Positions 63,152 to 64,000 of a stretch of DNA of 64,000 bases are shown here, piece after piece. Below the pieces are notes generated by a model. The model worked only from the letters and a program-made list of their open reading frames with translations. It searched no databases and had not been told where the DNA came from. Every line of letters starts with the position of its first letter. The stretch's first letter is position 1. The DNA comes from Roseovarius atlanticus (GTDB lineage Bacteria; Pseudomonadota; Alphaproteobacteria; Rhodobacterales; Rhodobacteraceae), in contig NZ_LAXJ01000019.1 in assembly GCF_001441615.1 (NCBI RefSeq), forward strand, positions 62,001 to 126,000. The letters run 5' to 3'. The position numbers and the translations under genes are program-made.

Positions 63152-64000
63152 TTATGCGGGGTCGTCGTCGACCAGCATCGAGAACAGCTCCGCCAGCTTC
63201 TGCCAGCTGGCCTCGTTGGACGCGGCGAGCAGGTAGCCGGTTTTGATTCCCGCATTGTAGTCGCGCCCGTCGAGCATACGCACCACCCCACCCGCGCGCT
63301 GGACAATCAGCACGCCCGCAGCGTGATCCCATGGGTTAAGGGTGGAAGAGAGCAGGAAATCGGAATGGCCTTGCGCCAGCATCCGGTATTCGTGGCACGA
63401 GCAGCGCAGCGAGCCGACGCGTCCGAAGCGCGGCATGAGGGGGGCGAGCTGTTCCTGCACGGCCCGGTCCATCAGGGAAAAGTGCATGTAGCCCGAAAGG
63501 CTGTCGATCTCGCCGCCATGCGAGACCGAGACGGGGCGGGCGCGGCCGGTGGCGCGGGTCATTTGGGCCGGGCCGTCCTCTTCGGCGGTGATGAAATCGT
63601 CCATCACGGGATCGTAGAGCAGGCCAAAGACCGGCGTGCCGAAACGGGTGACCGAGACGATGACGCCGAACATGGCCAGGCCGTTGACGAAGTTCCACGT
63701 GCCGTCGACGGGATCGAGGATGAAGGCCAGTTCCGCCTCGGCCAGTTTGCCGCGCAAGGCCGGGTCGGCGGCGGCGGCTTCCTCGCCCACGATCAGGGCG
63801 TGGGGGAACATCTGTTGCAGGCCGCGGGCGATCATGGCCTCGGCGGCATGGTCGGCCTCGGTCACCAGGTCGTCGGGGCCGGATTTGGTGGTGACCTGGG
63901 CGCTGGCAAGGTTGCGGAAGCGGGGCATGATCTCGGCCCGCGCGGCGCGGCGGACGAGGTTCACGAGCGCGGCCTTCTGGGCGTGTGTCAGCGGCGAGGA
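63152..64000 (-). CDS. inositol monophosphatase family protein (cut by right edge)
   Basis: The frame is open to the right edge (about 283 residues), so the true start may lie beyond. Family motifs: GEEAAAADPALR, the metal-binding ILDPVDGTWNFVNGLAMFGV, and LNPWDHAAGVLIVQRAGGVV. These are the three signature regions of Mg-dependent inositol monophosphatase/SuhB/CysQ-like phosphatases. The substrate (inositol phosphate, PAP or another sugar phosphate) cannot be told. In-frame residues upstream of M1 at 63964 (LTHAQKAAL) read like normal protein, supporting a longer N-terminus. Confidence 0.92.
   Translation of the reverse strand, partial: SSPLTHAQKAALVNLVRRAARAEIMPRFRNLASAQVTTKSGPDDLVTEADHAAEAMIARGLQQMFPHALIVGEEAAAADPALRGKLAEAELAFILDPVDGTWNFVNGLAMFGVIVSVTRFGTPVFGLLYDPVMDDFITAEEDGPAQMTRATGRARPVSVSHGGEIDSLSGYMHFSLMDRAVQEQLAPLMPRFGRVGSLRCSCHEYRMLAQGHSDFLLSSTLNPWDHAAGVLIVQRAGGVVRMLDGRDYNAGIKTGYLLAASNEASWQKLAELFSMLVDDDPA

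Overview
The window looks like chromosomal DNA of an alphaproteobacterium of the Rhodobacteraceae (Roseobacter group). This is inferred from the high G+C content, very tight gene packing with many 4-base start/stop overlaps, and a typical gene set: the DUF3305/DUF3306/TorD formate dehydrogenase cluster, gcvTHP behind a tandem glycine riboswitch, a FeS-type photolyase, and short palindromic REP-like repeats between operons. I saw no insertion sequence, prophage, CRISPR array, tRNA or rRNA.

Layout. 1-13.9 kb: the C-terminal half of an RND efflux pump, small membrane and metabolic genes, an M48 lipoprotein protease, rimO, an AsmA protein, a GlcD/D2HGDH-type flavoprotein, and a translationally coupled minus-strand operon of a 63-residue protein, mrp, a biotin/lipoate-ligase-like gene and a 159-residue protein. 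13.9-29.2 kb: a formate dehydrogenase island. It has a cytochrome c carrying a TupA-like remnant, a polyferredoxin, DUF3305, DUF3306, a TorD-type chaperone, a tiny Tat protein, the FDH alpha, beta and gamma subunits, a WD40-cytochrome c fusion, an NtrC-like regulator lacking the GAFTGA loop, and a histidine kinase tail-to-tail with it. 29.5-36.2 kb: a plus-strand cluster joining XpaC, TelA, a DUF2927 lipoprotein, an SPFH protein with a GYF-like tail, a cytochrome b561-like protein, a double zinc-ribbon membrane protein and a nitroreductase. It resembles the Bacillus xpaC-yaaN and ydjG-ydjI membrane-stress pairs combined.

36.2-49 kb: an acyl-CoA synthetase, an orphan iron-binding protein, leuA with a leucine-rich leader peptide, an SDR coupled to a FeS photolyase, a MORN-repeat protein, NAD synthetase and a secreted hypothetical. 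48-51.9 kb: a four-gene polyamine-type ABC transporter (ATPase, two permeases, binding protein). 52-64 kb: an amidase, a zincin, a Tat-exported metallo-beta-lactamase-fold enzyme, a glutamyl-tRNA synthetase, a 690-base nearly gene-free structured stretch, a gamma-glutamylcyclotransferase, the glycine riboswitch with gcvT-gcvH-gcvP, and an inositol monophosphatase cut by the right edge.

Most promising for novelty are the electron-transfer and regulatory additions around formate dehydrogenase, the envelope cluster at 29.5-36.2 kb, and the leuA leader. All functional statements come from motifs read by eye and remembered family knowledge; no search was run.
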